16,013 bases of DNA from JBBSOK01 sp038259825 (GTDB lineage Bacteria; Bacteroidota; Bacteroidia; Flavobacteriales; Flavobacteriaceae): NCBI GenBank assembly GCA_038259825.1, contig JBBSOK010000066.1, positions 1 to 16,013 on the forward strand, read 5' to 3'. The stretch's first letter is position 1; every line of letters starts with the position of its first letter. Position numbers and translations under genes: made by a program. This document shows positions 1 to 8,201 of this stretch, piece after piece. A model generated the notes under the pieces. The model was not told where the DNA came from. It saw nothing but the letters and a program-made list of their open reading frames with translations, and made no database searches.

Positions 1-1
1 C

Positions 2-1702
2 AGCTTTGTTTCAAAATACTTCGGAAATCCAGTTCATCAGGAATTATATGAGCGAGGAAACAAACAAAAGACAAATGCAAAAGAAGATGGATATGTAAAA
101 TTTCAATTTATTGAAAAGGATAAAAAAGAAGAACAAAACGCGGCTTATGCCGAGTTGGTTATAGAAACAATTAAAAATTGCCAGGCAAATGGCTATTCAG
201 CCAAGGATATCTGCATTTTAACCCGAAGCAGAATTGACGGAATAAATCTTGGCGTTTCTTTAATGGAAGCAGATATTATGGTAATTTCTTCGGAAACCTT
301 ATTGCTTCAAAATTCTTCGAAAGTGCAACTTTTGGTTTCGGCATTATCGGCAACCATCAACTTTGATAATCCTGAAATTAAGGTTCAACTTTTGTCCTTA
401 TTATATGATAGGTTTTCTATTTCGGAAGAAAAGTATTTATTTCTGAAAAGAATTTTAAACTATAGTGAAACTAAATTTACTCAGGAATTACTGGAATACA
501 ATATTCACCTCAGCATAAACGAATTAAAAAGCCTCTCTTTATATGAAAGCTGTGAATATTTTATCCGAAATTTTAATCTTGAAGAGGACGCAGATGCATA
601 CATTGTCGGGTTTTTAGATGTTGTTTATGATTTTGAAAAACAAAAAGGTGTAGACAAATTAGGTTTTCTTGAATATTGGGAAAGTAAGCGCGAAAGAGCC
701 TCAATTGCGGTAAGTGAAGGTATTAATGCAGTGCAAATAATGACCATCCACAAATCTAAAGGATTGGAGTTTCCAATTGTAATATTCCCATTTGCAGATG
801 TTGATATTTATAAAGACAGAGGAACAAAAGTTTGGTATCCGCTGGAAGAGCCAATCGAGAAATTTGATGAGGCGCATATAAGTTATAACCAGTCTCTTGC
901 AGATTTTGGTGAGACAGGCGCAATGATGCATTCAGAATTTAGGGAAACTTTGGAACTGGATAATATTAATATACTTTATGTAACCTTAACCCGTGCGGTG
1001 GACCAATTATATGTTTTTTCTGAAATGCCAAAAGCGCCGAAAGATTTGCCTGGTAATTTTAATCAGCTTTTTATGCTTTTTCTTCAAAGTGTTGATAAGT
1101 GGCAAAATGATCAATTTATTTTTGAGTTTGGAACTTTCAAAAAATATGATTCTAAAAAACCTTCAAAGGAAGCAAATGTTGTTATTTCAAAATTTATTTC
1201 TACTTCAAAAGAAAACCACACTTTAAAAATTGCAAGTCGGGAAGCAAGTTTATGGAATACCGACAGGGAAAAAGCATTGTATTTGGGAGACCTAACGCAC
1301 AATACACTTCAACATATTAAAAAAGTTGAAGATATTGAAAGGATTTTGGAAAATGAAAAAAATCGTGGAAATACTTCACCTGAGAATCTTGAAATTGTGA
1401 GTGGCTCTATAAACGCTATAGTAAATCATAAAGATTTGAATCATCTTTTTACGAGTGATGACATTATATATGTAGAAAAAGACATAATAACGGCTAAAGG
1501 AAAAATGTTGCGGCCCGATAGGTTGAATGTTCATAAAGATAATTCTGTTACAGTTGTAGATTACAAAACGGGCAATCCAACAGAAAAACACGAAAATCAA
1601 ATAAACGAATATGCGGCAGCGCTTTTAGAAATGGGCTTTAGCATTGCTTCAAAATTGATAGTCTACACTCAAGAAGAAAAGATTGTAATAAATAAAGTTT
1701 AA
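2..1702 (+). CDS. AddA/RecB-like UvrD helicase-nuclease, C-terminal part (5' truncated)
   Basis: This is the C-terminal part of a superfamily 1 helicase fused to a RecB-type nuclease, which would unwind and resect DNA double-strand ends for RecA-dependent repair. The frame is open from base 2, so the start lies outside the window; the TTG at 155 is internal. About 566 residues are visible, and Walker A and the other N-terminal helicase motifs are missing because of the window edge, not mutation. Counting from base 2, helicase motif V (MTIHKSKGLEF) is at about 247-257 and motif VI (ILYVTLTRA) at about 324-332. The PD-(D/E)XK nuclease follows: GDLTHNTL with His433, RPDR with Asp506, DYKTG with Asp520 and Lys522, then QINEY. 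All catalytic positions look intact. The AddB-like gene at 4522 is the probable partner, separated from it by kbl and the OmpA gene. The family is clear; AddA rather than another RecB-type assignment is inferred from that neighbour. Confidence 0.88.
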   Translation, partial: SFVSKYFGNPVHQELYERGNKQKTNAKEDGYVKFQFIEKDKKEEQNAAYAELVIETIKNCQANGYSAKDICILTRSRIDGINLGVSLMEADIMVISSETLLLQNSSKVQLLVSALSATINFDNPEIKVQLLSLLYDRFSISEEKYLFLKRILNYSETKFTQELLEYNIHLSINELKSLSLYESCEYFIRNFNLEEDADAYIVGFLDVVYDFEKQKGVDKLGFLEYWESKRERASIAVSEGINAVQIMTIHKSKGLEFPIVIFPFADVDIYKDRGTKVWYPLEEPIEKFDEAHISYNQSLADFGETGAMMHSEFRETLELDNINILYVTLTRAVDQLYVFSEMPKAPKDLPGNFNQLFMLFLQSVDKWQNDQFIFEFGTFKKYDSKKPSKEANVVISKFISTSKENHTLKIASREASLWNTDREKALYLGDLTHNTLQHIKKVEDIERILENEKNRGNTSPENLEIVSGSINAIVNHKDLNHLFTSDDIIYVEKDIITAKGKMLRPDRLNVHKDNSVTVVDYKTGNPTEKHENQINEYAAALLEMGFSIASKLIVYTQEEKIVINKV

Positions 1703-1707
1703 ATTTG
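1700..1707 (+). promoter_or_regulatory. Candidate Bacteroidota -7 box before kbl
   Basis: TAAATTTG matches the Bacteroidota -7 consensus TAnnTTTG and overlaps the stop codon of the upstream helicase gene. It would start a transcript about 12-14 nt before the kbl ATG. The nearest upstream TTG (1683-1685) is only 14 nt away, shorter than the usual spacing of about 17-23, so the -33 support is weak. Read-through from the helicase gene is an equally good explanation for kbl expression. Confidence 0.35.
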
Positions 1708-1726
1708 CAGCACAAAAAATTAAACT

Positions 1727-2923
1727 ATGTACGGAAAGATTAAAGAGCACCTTCAAAATGAAATTGAAGAAATAAAAGAAAACGGCCTTTATAAAAAGGA
1801 GCGAATTATAACATCTTCTCAAGATGCTGTAATAAAAATATCTACAGGACAAGAAGTTATAAATTTTTGTGCCAACAATTATTTGGGACTTTCAAATAAT
1901 CCCGAAGTTATTCAAGCAGCAAAAGACACTTTGGACACTCACGGTTTTGGTGTTTCTTCAGTTCGTTTTATTTGTGGTACACAAGATATTCACAAAACCT
2001 TGGAAGAAAAGATTGCTGAATTTTATAAAACAGAAGATACAATTTTATACGCAGCAGCCTTTGATGCAAATGGTGGAGTTTTTGAACCATTATTAGGTGC
2101 AGAAGATGCAATAATTAGTGATTCATTGAACCATGCCTCTATTATAGATGGTGTTCGGCTTTGTAAAGCTAAGCGTTACAGATACGAAAATAGCAATATG
2201 GAAGATCTAGAGAAGCAGCTTATACAAGCTAATAAAGACGAAGCACGTTTTAAAATAATTGTGACTGACGGCGTTTTTTCCATGGACGGATTGGTTGCAC
2301 CTTTAGACAAAATTTGCGATTTAGCAGATAAATATGACGCAATGGTAATGATTGATGAATGTCACGCAACAGGTTTTATAGGCGAAACTGGGCGCGGAAC
2401 GCTTGAGGAAAAAGGCGTGATGGGTAGGATTGATATAATAACCGGAACTTTAGGTAAAGCTTTAGGCGGAGCAATGGGTGGTTATACAACAGGTAAAAAA
2501 GAAATTATTGAATTGCTTAGACAGCGCTCAAGACCATATTTATTTTCAAATAGTTTAGCGCCAGCTATCGTTGGAGGATGTATAAAAGTCTTCGAAATGT
2601 TATCTAATGACACCAAATTAAGAGATACTCTTCAAAAAAATACCGAATATTTCAAAAAAGGAATGAAAAAAGCAGGCTTTGATATTATTGATGGTGATAG
2701 CGCAATCGTTCCAGTAATGTTATATGATGCAAAGCTCGCTCAAAATATGGCAGACAAACTTTTAGAGGAGGGAATATATGTGATAGGATTCTTTTTTCCA
2801 GTAGTACCAAGGGATAAGGCTAGAATTCGTGTACAATTATCTGCTGCACACACTGTTGAACATTTAGATAAAGCTATTAATGCTTTTACAAAAGTTGGCA
2901 GGCAGTTAAACGTTCTAAAATAA
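1727..2923 (+). CDS. kbl: Glycine C-acetyltransferase (2-amino-3-ketobutyrate CoA ligase)
   Basis: This PLP enzyme of the alpha-oxoamine synthase family cleaves 2-amino-3-oxobutyrate with CoA to glycine and acetyl-CoA, the second step of threonine breakdown after threonine dehydrogenase, in the cytosol. The protein is 398 aa, the usual length of bacterial Kbl. Visible motifs are NNYLGLSNNP (50-59), SLNHASIIDG with His136 (cofactor stacking), DGVFSMDG (181-188), DECHATG with Asp210 and His213, and GTLGKALGGAMGG with Lys244 as the Schiff-base lysine. The motif spacing fits Kbl better than 8-amino-7-oxononanoate synthase or serine palmitoyltransferase, which share the fold; no biotin or sphingolipid gene is nearby. 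It starts 24 nt after the helicase stop, in the same direction. No threonine dehydrogenase gene is in the window. The start fits the common MYGKIKEHL opening. Confidence 0.93.
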   Translation: MYGKIKEHLQNEIEEIKENGLYKKERIITSSQDAVIKISTGQEVINFCANNYLGLSNNPEVIQAAKDTLDTHGFGVSSVRFICGTQDIHKTLEEKIAEFYKTEDTILYAAAFDANGGVFEPLLGAEDAIISDSLNHASIIDGVRLCKAKRYRYENSNMEDLEKQLIQANKDEARFKIIVTDGVFSMDGLVAPLDKICDLADKYDAMVMIDECHATGFIGETGRGTLEEKGVMGRIDIITGTLGKALGGAMGGYTTGKKEIIELLRQRSRPYLFSNSLAPAIVGGCIKVFEMLSNDTKLRDTLQKNTEYFKKGMKKAGFDIIDGDSAIVPVMLYDAKLAQNMADKLLEEGIYVIGFFFPVVPRDKARIRVQLSAAHTVEHLDKAINAFTKVGRQLNVLK

Positions 2924-2994
2924 AAATTATTGCTTAGCCACCTATTTTACGGCTAAATACGATGCCTATTAATAAAAATTTAATAGATTTGCTT

Positions 2995-3024
2995 TTGTAT
3001 ATTAAATCTAACAACTTACTTTTG
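2995..3024 (+). promoter_or_regulatory. Promoter of the OmpA-family gene
   Basis: TTG (2995-2997, within TTTTG) is followed by 19 nt and then TACTTTTG (3017-3024), a full match to the flavobacterial -33/-7 pattern. The expected transcript start is near 3030, giving a leader of about 28 nt that is AT-rich and lacks a Shine-Dalgarno sequence, as is usual for highly expressed genes in this phylum. This is the best-supported promoter in the window. Confidence 0.7.
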
Positions 3025-3057
3025 CCATTAATTAACACTTAAAATTAAACAATCAAT

Positions 3058-4449
3058 ATGAAACATCTTAACAGTTTTTTAGTTGCTGCCTTCTTAGTTC
3101 TTGGACTTGGTGTAGCAAACGCACAAGACTCTAACCACCCTTGGGCAATCGAGGTTGGTGTAAATGCTGTTGACGTTTTCCCAGTTGGCGAATCTGACAA
3201 AGGAAGACTATCAAACGCTACTAGAGGCGAAAGCATTTTTGACGAATATTTTAACGCTAACGATCACTGGAACATTCTTCCTTCTGTATCTAAATTAAGT
3301 ATAAGCCGTTACATTGGTAGTGGATTTGTATTTTCTGCAACTGGTACAATTAACAGGTTAGATAAATTAGGTGATGTACGTGTTGACGATCTTACCTATT
3401 ATGGTGCAGATGGTGAAATTAAATACAACCTTAGAGACTTGTTAAATGGTCCAGGTGGTTGGGCTGCTCCTTACGTAGGTATTGGTGGTGGTTACACTTG
3501 GGTTGATGATATTGGATTTGGTACTGCTAACGGAACTGCAGGTTTAAAAATCTGGTTTAGCGAAAGTTTAGCACTTAACTTACAATCTGTTTACAAGCAA
3601 GCATTCGAAGATGATTATGGAGTTAATCACTTCCAACATTCAGCTGGCGTAGTTTTCCAATTTGGTGGAAAAGATACTGACGGCGATGGTATTTATGATA
3701 AAGATGATGAGTGTCCAGAAACTCCAGGTCTTCCAGAATTTAATGGTTGTCCAGATTCTGACGGTGATGGTATCGAAGATAGAAAAGATGCGTGTCCTAA
3801 CACTGCAGGTTTAGCTGAATTTAATGGCTGTCCTGATACAGATGGTGACGGTATTGCAGATCCACAAGATGCTTGTCCTACAGTAGCAGGTCTTGCAGCT
3901 CTTAATGGTTGTCCAGATGCTGACGGTGATGGTATAGCTGATGCTCAAGATGAGTGTCCTAACGAAGCTGGTCCTAAAGCTAACAATGGTTGTCCTTACA
4001 AAGATAGAGATGGTGATGGTGTATTAGATAAAGATGATAACTGTCCAGATGTTAAAGGTACTGTAGCTAACAAAGGTTGTCCAGAAGTTTCATTAGAAGT
4101 TATTAAGCAATTAAATGACTACTCAAAAACTATCTTGTTCGATCTTGGAAAAGCAACGATCCGTAAAGAGTCTTATGCTACTTTACAGAACATTGTAGAT
4201 ATTATGAAAGAATACAAAGCTGAAAACTTCGTAATTGAAGGTCACACAGATAGCCAAGGTAGCGATGCGCTTAACCAGAAACTTTCTGATGACAGAGCTG
4301 CATCTGTTAGAGATTACTTAACTACAATTGGTATGGACGGTAGTAGATTGTCTTCAATTGGTTATGGTGAAACTAAGCCTATTGCAACTAACGCTACTAA
4401 AGCAGGTAGACAACAAAACAGACGTGTTGAAATTTCTTTAAAGAAATAA
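3058..4449 (+). CDS. OmpA-family outer-membrane protein with TSP type 3 repeats
   Basis: This is a structural outer-membrane protein that should tie the membrane to peptidoglycan. A signal peptide (1-22, ending GVANA before QDSN) leads into an N-terminal beta-barrel region (about 25-203). Five calcium-binding type thrombospondin-3 repeats follow, beginning DTDGDG at 206, 233, 260, 287 and 316, each with a Cys-Pro step. The C-terminal OmpA/MotB domain spans about 350-463: the ILFDLGKATI strand, GHTDSQG with Asp398, and LSDDRAASVRDYL with Arg413. Asp398 and Arg413 lie 15 residues apart, the same spacing as the diaminopimelate-binding pair of E. coli OmpA. Codons are visibly more biased than in the neighbours (AAC, GGT, GCT and GTT preferred), suggesting high expression. 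It has its own promoter and terminator, so it forms a separate unit inside the AddA/AddB-like locus. The exact physiological role is inferred. Confidence 0.93.
   Translation: MKHLNSFLVAAFLVLGLGVANAQDSNHPWAIEVGVNAVDVFPVGESDKGRLSNATRGESIFDEYFNANDHWNILPSVSKLSISRYIGSGFVFSATGTINRLDKLGDVRVDDLTYYGADGEIKYNLRDLLNGPGGWAAPYVGIGGGYTWVDDIGFGTANGTAGLKIWFSESLALNLQSVYKQAFEDDYGVNHFQHSAGVVFQFGGKDTDGDGIYDKDDECPETPGLPEFNGCPDSDGDGIEDRKDACPNTAGLAEFNGCPDTDGDGIADPQDACPTVAGLAALNGCPDADGDGIADAQDECPNEAGPKANNGCPYKDRDGDGVLDKDDNCPDVKGTVANKGCPEVSLEVIKQLNDYSKTILFDLGKATIRKESYATLQNIVDIMKEYKAENFVIEGHTDSQGSDALNQKLSDDRAASVRDYLTTIGMDGSRLSSIGYGETKPIATNATKAGRQQNRRVEISLKK
3673..4083 (+). repeat. In-frame tandem repeats coding for TSP type 3 units
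   Basis: Four consecutive 81-bp units (starting 3673, 3754, 3835, 3916) and a fifth diverged unit (from about 4003, shifted by 6 nt) encode the Asp-rich repeats of the OmpA-family protein. Each unit opens with a D-x-DGDG calcium loop and carries Cys-Pro near its middle and again at its end. The DNA copies are clearly related but not identical, so the array is old enough to have drifted while the 27-residue period was kept. Confidence 0.85.
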
Positions 4450-4479
4450 TTTCAGCAAATAGTTTTCACAAATAATTTA

Positions 4480-4517
4480 GAAACGCCTCCGAAATTCGGG
4501 GGCGTTTCTTATTTTTA
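4480..4517 (+). terminator. Strong intrinsic terminator of the OmpA-family gene
   Basis: A 13-bp stem (4480-4492 paired with 4496-4508, one G-T wobble) closes a 3-nt loop and is followed by TTATTTTTA. The stem is GC-rich at its centre, unusual in this AT-rich DNA. It lies 30 nt after the OmpA-family stop and ends only 4 nt before the ATG of the AddB-like gene. Confidence 0.88.
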
Positions 4518-4521
4518 GGCA

Positions 4522-7233
4522 ATGCAATCATTCTTACAACAAGCCCTTGCCCATCTAAATTTAAAGTATGAAGATCTTTCAACTTTAACAATAGTATTAC
4601 CTAGCAAACGCGCAGGTGCATTTCTGAAACAGGAATTACGCGTTAATGCTAAAAATACGTCTTTCGCTCCATCCATAATAAGTATAGAAGACTTTATAGA
4701 GCTCGTTTCTGGCTTGGCTATTATAGACAACACAGAATTTCTATATCGAGCTTACAACGCCCACCTTTCAATAGTGGAGAATTCCAATACTGAAACCTTT
4801 GAAACGTTCTCAACTTGGGCCACTACTTTACTTTCAGACTTTAATGAAATAGACAGATATCTTATAGATCCCAAAAAGTTTTTCGACTATTTGAGTGATA
4901 TTAAAGATTTGGAGCATTGGTATCTTCAATCTACTCATACCACATTGATAAAAGAGTATCTCGCATTTTGGAATAGTCTTTATCCTTTATACGAAAAACT
5001 GAATAATCAGCTTGCAAATTTAGAAATAGGTTATCAGGGGATGGTATATAAATCAGCAGCCAACAATATTGAGCATTACATTGCATCGAACCCAACTACA
5101 AATCATATTTTTATTGGTTTTAACGCTCTAAATAATGCAGAGCAAACGATAATCCAAGAATTGTTGGAAACAGGTAATTCCGAAGTTATTTGGGATATAG
5201 ATTCGTATTTTTATGAAGATACTCAACACAGTGTTTCTCTTTTTCTTCGTAGATATTTAAAGAGCTGGAAAAACTACAAACCTAATCTTTTAAGTTCCAA
5301 TTATTCAGATCCTAAAAATATTGAAATTATTGAAGTGTCCAAAAACATTGGACAAGCCAAATATATTGGAGAAATACTTTCAACTTTATCCGAAAAACAG
5401 TTAAATGAAACCGCTGTTGTTTTAGGTGATGAAAATCTGTTAACACCCGTACTTAATTCGCTTCCAGAAAATGTGAAACAAGTAAATATAACAATGGGCG
5501 TTTCACTTAAAAGTTTTTCCACGACGCATTTCTTTGATAAATTACTTCAACTACATCAAAATTATACTGGACGCTTTTACTACAAGGATATAATTGCCTT
5601 ATTATCTCATCCAATTAGCGACTTGTTACTGCAAGATTCAAAACAAATAATGGCCGCATTTGTTGAAAATAATAATACCTATGTCAATTTTCAATCGCTT
5701 ATTGAAACAGCTGTAAATAATTCTAAAAAAACAATAGAATTACTATTTGGGAATTGGCACAATAATGCTAAAAATGCGTTACAAAACTGCATACAGATAA
5801 TTATAAGCCTAAAGAAAAAGCAGACCTTAACCGAAATTGAAAACGTAACCCATTTTAAATTACACGGCGTTTTTGAGGAAATTTTAGGTTTAGAAAGCAA
5901 ATTTGGACACCTTAAAAACATAAAATCAGTTTCAAAAATGTTTCAAGAAGTTTCTGCAACTACAACATTGGATTTTGAAGGCGACGCTTTTAATGGTTTG
6001 CAAATTATGGGCGTATTAGAAACAAGAGTTTTAGATTTTAAAAACGTGATAATTGCATCCGTTAATGAAGGCATTTTTCCATCAGGAAAAAGCAATGCAT
6101 CCTATATAACGTATGATTTAAAGACACAATTTGGACTTCCTCAGTTCACAGAAAAGGATGCCATCTATACCTATCACTTTTATCACATTTTGCAACGCGC
6201 CGAAAATATCCATTTACTCTACAACAATTTTAGCGAAGGCATGAATAGTGGCGAAAAAAGCAGATTCATCTTTCAGTTAGAGATAGATGCGCTACCAAAC
6301 CACAACATAACAAAAAAGGTGCTTTCTCCAAAAGTAACTTTACCGAAAACAGGGCTAACGGAAATTACAAAAACAGATTCAATAATGGAGCGCATTCAAG
6401 AAATTGCCGTCTCTGGGTTTTCACCTTCATCCTTAACAAGTTATATTCGAAATCCAATTGAATTTTATTATCAAAAAGTTTTAGGTATCCGTGATGCAAA
6501 CGAAATTGAAGAAACCGTTGCTGCCAACACTATTGGAACAATTATCCACGATAGTCTCGAAAATTTATACAAACCTTTTTTAAATGAAACCATTTCGGTT
6601 GAAAAATTGAAAGAGGCAAAAAAATTAATTACGGCAGAAGTAGATTTTCAATTCAAAAAAACCTTCAAAGCAGGAAGCACCGAAACTGGGAAAAATCTTC
6701 TGATTTTTGAAGTTGCAAAAAGATACATCAGCAATTTTATAGATTTTGAAATAAATGATATTTCGGCCGGAAATTCAATTAAACTCGTTCAACTTGAAAA
6801 AGATCTTGAAACGAATATTGAAATTGAAGAACTACCTTTTCCAGTAAAAATTAGAGGTAAAGTTGACAGGGTCGATTTTTATAATGGCCAATTGCGCATT
6901 ATAGATTACAAAACGGGTACAGTAAAACAAACAGAATTAGTTGTTACAAGTTGGGAAGATATTACGTTGGACTACAAATACAGCAAGATAATCCAAGTTT
7001 TAGCATATGCGCTTATGGCTTCAAAAAGCGGAAGCGCTTTGCCTATAAATGCAGGAATCATTTCCTTTAAAAACTTGGCAAACGGATTTTTACCCTTTAC
7101 ATCGAAAGTAGATTCAAAAAATGGCGAACAAGCCATTACCCAAGAAACTTTGAATACCTATTTAATAAAATTGAAAAGTTTAATTATTGAAATTTGTAGC
7201 CAGAAAATTCCATTTATTGAAAAAGCACTTTAA
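4522..7233 (+). CDS. AddB-like PD-(D/E)XK nuclease subunit
   Basis: This is a 903-aa protein resembling the AddB/RecC-like half of AddAB helicase-nucleases. The N-terminus (TIVLPSKRAGAFLKQEL, about 23-39) sits where active helicases carry Walker A but has no GxGKT, so it is probably a catalytically dead helicase fold. A helicase-C-like segment follows from about 494 (QIMGVLETRVLDF, then NEGIFPSG). The C-terminal nuclease opens at FSPSSLTSYIRNPIEFYY (about 633-650). It has His676 in GTIIHDSLENL, Asp782 in GKVDRVD, Asp795 and Lys797 in DYKTG, and Gln825/Tyr829 in QVLAY, so the nuclease looks active. Only two cysteines occur in the protein, and Asn644 replaces the first cysteine of the usual R-C-P motif, so the AddB iron-sulfur cluster is absent. 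The likely partner is the helicase at 2-1702. The hydrolase gene follows after 3 nt. AddB identity is inferred from domain order and neighbour. Confidence 0.85.
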   Translation: MQSFLQQALAHLNLKYEDLSTLTIVLPSKRAGAFLKQELRVNAKNTSFAPSIISIEDFIELVSGLAIIDNTEFLYRAYNAHLSIVENSNTETFETFSTWATTLLSDFNEIDRYLIDPKKFFDYLSDIKDLEHWYLQSTHTTLIKEYLAFWNSLYPLYEKLNNQLANLEIGYQGMVYKSAANNIEHYIASNPTTNHIFIGFNALNNAEQTIIQELLETGNSEVIWDIDSYFYEDTQHSVSLFLRRYLKSWKNYKPNLLSSNYSDPKNIEIIEVSKNIGQAKYIGEILSTLSEKQLNETAVVLGDENLLTPVLNSLPENVKQVNITMGVSLKSFSTTHFFDKLLQLHQNYTGRFYYKDIIALLSHPISDLLLQDSKQIMAAFVENNNTYVNFQSLIETAVNNSKKTIELLFGNWHNNAKNALQNCIQIIISLKKKQTLTEIENVTHFKLHGVFEEILGLESKFGHLKNIKSVSKMFQEVSATTTLDFEGDAFNGLQIMGVLETRVLDFKNVIIASVNEGIFPSGKSNASYITYDLKTQFGLPQFTEKDAIYTYHFYHILQRAENIHLLYNNFSEGMNSGEKSRFIFQLEIDALPNHNITKKVLSPKVTLPKTGLTEITKTDSIMERIQEIAVSGFSPSSLTSYIRNPIEFYYQKVLGIRDANEIEETVAANTIGTIIHDSLENLYKPFLNETISVEKLKEAKKLITAEVDFQFKKTFKAGSTETGKNLLIFEVAKRYISNFIDFEINDISAGNSIKLVQLEKDLETNIEIEELPFPVKIRGKVDRVDFYNGQLRIIDYKTGTVKQTELVVTSWEDITLDYKYSKIIQVLAYALMASKSGSALPINAGIISFKNLANGFLPFTSKVDSKNGEQAITQETLNTYLIKLKSLIIEICSQKIPFIEKAL

Positions 7234-7236
7234 AAT

Positions 7237-8076
7237 ATGAAAATACGTAAAAACCTAGTTCTAAAAAATGTTGGAAAACGATCTATTGTTTATGATGAGT
7301 ATTATGATGAAAATGCCACAAATTTACCAATCGTAATCTTTTGCCACGGCTATAAAGGGTTCAAAGATTGGGGTGCTTGGCATTTAGTTGCTGAAGCTTT
7401 TGCAAAAGCCGGATTTTATTTTTTAAAGTTCAACTTTTCACATAATGGTGGTACAATTTCTGAGCCCATAGATTTTCCTGATTTGGAGGCGTTTTCAGAA
7501 AATAATTTTTCATTGGAACAAGAGGATTTGGACAGAGTAATTAGTCTTATTACAACTGAAAATTTCAACAAAAAGATAGACACCAACAAAATATATATAA
7601 TTGGCCACAGTCGCGGGGGCGGAACGGTTTTGATAAATGCTTCGGAAAATCAGAAAATAAAAAAAGTAGCCACTTGGGCGGGCGTTAGTGATTTTGGCTC
7701 ACGTTTTAAAGAAGATACGGAGCAATTTAAAAAATGGAAAGAAACTGGAATTACCTATGTTGAAAACGGAAGAACCAAACAACAAATGCCTCATAAATTT
7801 CAATTTTACACAGATTTTAAAGCGAACGAAAAACGTTTTACTATTGAGCGTGCAGTTAATAAATTAGACATTCCGCAATTAATACTTCACGGCACAAATG
7901 ATGAAACAGTACCTTTGTCTGAAGCAAAAGCATTACATGATTGGAATACAAAAAGCAAATTAGAATTAATTGAAGAAGCAAATCATGTTTTTGGAGCCTC
8001 GCATCCGTGGACAATGGACAAGCTCCCAAAAGATTTAGAAAATGCGACGCATTTAACAATCCAATTTTTTAAATAA
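7237..8076 (+). CDS. Alpha/beta hydrolase
   Basis: This is a 279-aa cytosolic alpha/beta-hydrolase fold protein, probably an esterase, lipase-like or peptidase-like enzyme of unknown substrate. HGYKGFKDWG (37-46) forms the oxyanion-hole region. The nucleophile elbow GHSRGGG carries Ser125, HGTNDETVP carries Asp222 and EEANHVFG carries His250, giving a complete catalytic triad in the canonical order. No signal peptide or membrane segment is seen. The start is 3 nt after the stop of the AddB-like gene, so the two are almost certainly co-transcribed, but nothing in the sequence links the hydrolase to DNA repair. The unit ends at the tRNA promoter. Confidence 0.85.
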   Translation: MKIRKNLVLKNVGKRSIVYDEYYDENATNLPIVIFCHGYKGFKDWGAWHLVAEAFAKAGFYFLKFNFSHNGGTISEPIDFPDLEAFSENNFSLEQEDLDRVISLITTENFNKKIDTNKIYIIGHSRGGGTVLINASENQKIKKVATWAGVSDFGSRFKEDTEQFKKWKETGITYVENGRTKQQMPHKFQFYTDFKANEKRFTIERAVNKLDIPQLILHGTNDETVPLSEAKALHDWNTKSKLELIEEANHVFGASHPWTMDKLPKDLENATHLTIQFFK

Positions 8077-8100
8077 TGGCAGGTATTGAACAATTTTGTT

Positions 8101-8108
8101 TACTTTTG
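8101..8108 (+). promoter_or_regulatory. Candidate -7 box for tRNA-Ala
   Basis: TACTTTTG is identical to the -7 box of the OmpA-family promoter and sits 19 nt before the first base of the tRNA, so transcription would begin about 10-13 nt upstream of the mature 5' end. No TTG with good spacing is visible upstream (nearest at 8086-8088, 12 nt away). Confidence 0.5.
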
Positions 8109-8127
8109 GCTGCCTATCAAATAATTT

Positions 8128-8201
8128 GGGGGATTAGCTCAGTTGGCTAGAGCGCTACGCTGGCAGTGTAGAGGCCATCGGTTCGAATCCGATATTCTCC
8201 A
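8128..8201 (+). tRNA. tRNA-Ala (anticodon GGC)
   Basis: The cloverleaf folds completely. The acceptor stem GGGGGAT pairs with ATTCTCC and contains the G3-U70 wobble that is the main identity element of alanine tRNA. The D stem is GCTC/GAGC and the anticodon loop CTGGCAG places GGC at 8162-8164. The T arm is ATCGG-TTCGAAT-CCGAT and the discriminator is A8201. The lowest anticodon-stem pair is a G-T wobble. The 3' CCA is not encoded (the sequence continues C, T), so it must be added enzymatically. It reads GCC/GCT codons and stands alone, not in an rRNA operon within this window. Confidence 0.96.

Noticed and set aside
155..157. TTG at 155 as the start of the helicase gene
   Set aside because: The frame is open to the window edge and the essential N-terminal helicase motifs are missing, so the gene begins outside the window.
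701..931. Antisense frames over the helicase, AddB-like, MATE, queD and recJ genes (for example 701-931, 9314-9673 and 10841-11242 on the minus strand, 12269-12475 on the plus strand)
   Set aside because: They lie opposite well-supported genes, show no domain or signal-peptide logic and look like mirror frames of AT-rich coding DNA.
2934..2956. TTAGCC/GGCTAA hairpin after kbl as a terminator
   Set aside because: A 6-bp stem with an 11-nt loop and no T-run on the + strand; too weak to call, although it is the only hairpin between kbl and ompA.
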